DNA from: CAYZUE01 sp964481825
GTDB lineage: Archaea > Hydrothermarchaeota > Hydrothermarchaeia > Hydrothermarchaeales > JALUUU01
Direction of reading: 5' to 3'
Assembly (NCBI GenBank): GCA_964481825.1
Contig: CAYZUE010000060.1
Coordinates: 1-6,912 of the forward strand
Length of the DNA: 6,912 nucleotides
The notes beneath the pieces were generated by a model that was not told the DNA's origin, ran no database searches, and saw nothing but the letters and a program-made list of their open reading frames with translations. Positions within the stretch are counted from its first letter, which is position 1. Each line of letters starts with the position of its first letter. The position numbers were made by a program, and so were the translations under genes. Positions 5,827 through 6,912 of the stretch are shown piece after piece.

Positions 5827-6912
5827 TTAGAACAATGTTACTTCAACGACGTTTCCTTTATTCAAATCATTTTTCACTATAGTGTACCCATCTGCAATTG
5901 TTGCTCTGATTGAAGATGCTATAGTAGATACATTATAAAGTTCTCCAGGATTTATTAGCCTCATATGTGACTTAGGAAATCCAACAGGATAAGCGGTACC
6001 GTTTTTACAATGGACAAACACAATGTTTGCCATGTCCATTGTATCACTATCTTTTACATTTAGTTTTATCGTTTCTCCAATCTTAGCTTTTAAGGTTGGT
6101 TTAAAAATATTCCCTAAGAAGTATCGTTTTAGGTTAAGTTCAATAGCAGTAAATGCTCCTGTAGGTTTCCCTGGTAATCCAAAAACCGGCCTATCGTTTA
6201 TTATTCCTATGGCAATTGGTTTTCCAGGGCGAGTTTTAACTTTATAAAGAATCATATTCCCAAGCTCATTCATGGCCTTTAAGGTGTAGTCTTTTTCCCC
6301 TACAGATACTCCGCCACTGGTAATTGTTGCATCGTATTTAGTAGTTTTTAATAGGACTTTCTTTATTTTTTCAAGATCATCGGGTACGGCTCCCAGATAA
6401 TTCACTTTACATCCCCATTCCTTAAGAAAGGCCATTATCATGGGAGCATTAATATCTCGGTTAATTCCATTACAAATCTCATTGCCAGTGGAAAAAATCG
6501 CCACTATAGGTTTTTTAAAAACTTTAACTTTATCGATGTTAAGATCGTTCAGAAGACCTACTTCCTGCGGCCTTATTCTGTGTCCCTTCGTTAGAATCAT
6601 ATCCCCTTTTTTGTAGTTACTACCAGCTTTAACCACCTTAGTCCCTTTTTTTATGGCTACACCAAAGAGTAGATTACCTTTAATTTCAGCATCTTCAAGA
6701 CGTAGAACAGCATTAGATCCTTTTGGGAGGAAGGCACCAGTTGCAATTGCCATAGCTTCTCCCTTTCTAAGCATTGGAATATTATTGCTCTTTTCTCCAG
6801 CATATATTTTGTAAACAATTTTTAAGGGATAACTTTGGCTATCCTCCGCTTGTAACGCATATCCATCATAGGATGCTAAATTATGTGGGGGTGAAATTCC
6901 CTGTGAAACTAA
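5827..6912 (-). CDS. moeA: Molybdopterin molybdenumtransferase MoeA, N-terminus cut off
   Basis: The frame is open to the right window edge, giving 361 visible residues; the Met codon at 6774 is internal. MoeA inserts molybdate (or tungstate) into adenylated molybdopterin to form the active cofactor. Counting from the edge, DGYAL at 16-20 is the conserved substrate/catalytic motif of the N-terminal region; comparison with Escherichia coli MoeA (Asp59) suggests about 43 residues are missing. Next come GEAMAIATGAFLPKGSNAV (about 51-69), RPQEVGLL, the MogA-like domain start STGNE (141-145), DINAP, TSGGVSVGEKD (198-208), RPGKP (228-232) and GLPGKP (245-250). The last is GLPGNP in most homologues, so Lys replaces Asn. 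STGNE replaces the bacterial TGDE, which I believe is common in archaea. The C-terminal beta domain follows to the stop at 5827. It converges on the Tfx gene. Whether it is Mo- or W-specific cannot be told. Confidence 0.94.
   Translation of the reverse strand, partial: LVSQGISPPHNLASYDGYALQAEDSQSYPLKIVYKIYAGEKSNNIPMLRKGEAMAIATGAFLPKGSNAVLRLEDAEIKGNLLFGVAIKKGTKVVKAGSNYKKGDMILTKGHRIRPQEVGLLNDLNIDKVKVFKKPIVAIFSTGNEICNGINRDINAPMIMAFLKEWGCKVNYLGAVPDDLEKIKKVLLKTTKYDATITSGGVSVGEKDYTLKAMNELGNMILYKVKTRPGKPIAIGIINDRPVFGLPGKPTGAFTAIELNLKRYFLGNIFKPTLKAKIGETIKLNVKDSDTMDMANIVFVHCKNGTAYPVGFPKSHMRLINPGELYNVSTIASSIRATIADGYTIVKNDLNKGNVVEVTLF

Noticed and set aside
6772..6774. Met codon at 6774 as the start of moeA
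   Set aside because: The frame stays open to the window edge and the upstream codons encode the conserved PP...YDGYAL region of MoeA, so this Met is internal.
1..6912. Search by eye for CRISPR arrays, tRNAs, C/D box RNAs, insertion sequences and defence genes
   Set aside because: No regularly spaced long repeats, cloverleaf sequences, paired box C/D motifs, transposases or terminal inverted repeats were seen.

Overview
The window looks like a piece of an A+T-rich archaeal chromosome, probably euryarchaeal. The evidence is the gene set: a DUF63 membrane protein and a Tfx-type helix-turn-helix regulator (both essentially archaeal families), a trans-prenyl diphosphate synthase, tandem universal-stress (USP) domains beside a transporter, and TATA-like promoter elements close enough to start codons to suggest leaderless transcripts. 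A finer placement (for example a Thermoplasmata-related or methanogen-related lineage) is only a guess from this much sequence. Coding density is high. I see no rRNA, tRNA, CRISPR array, insertion sequence or phage gene.

Layout. (1) Positions 2-2781, plus strand: a 5'-truncated SLC13/DASS-type anion transporter, a two-domain USP protein starting directly at the transporter's stop codon (TAAATG), and a DUF63 multi-pass membrane protein 14 nt further on; they look like one transcription unit. (2) Positions 2798-3010, minus strand: a 70-residue unrecognised protein with CxxC and CxC cysteine pairs and a duplicated basic tail. (3) Positions 3011-3189: a 179-nt A+T-rich gap with TATA-like and inverted-repeat elements. 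(4) Positions 3190-4281, minus strand: chorismate synthase (aroC), the last step to chorismate. (5) Positions 4282-4358: a compact divergent promoter region. (6) Positions 4359-5773, plus strand: a polyprenyl diphosphate synthase whose stop codon overlaps the start of a Tfx-family regulator. (7) Positions 5774-5826: a 53-nt convergent gap holding three hexamers spaced exactly 10 bp apart. (8) Positions 5827-6912, minus strand: a MoeA-type molybdopterin molybdenumtransferase, N-terminus cut by the window edge.

How the genes may work together. Chorismate feeds aromatic amino acids and, in some archaea, quinones. The neighbouring prenyl synthase has small residues before its first Asp-rich motif, the pattern of medium/long-chain enzymes, so a quinone side-chain role is possible besides the default role in archaeal C20 lipid synthesis. 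Tfx was described in a methanogen as a regulator of molybdenum formylmethanofuran dehydrogenase genes, and here it converges on a molybdenum cofactor gene; this is suggestive but not proof of a link. I found no clear multi-gene novel system. The least explained items are the small cysteine protein, the DUF63 protein and the altered ion/substrate motifs of the transporter.
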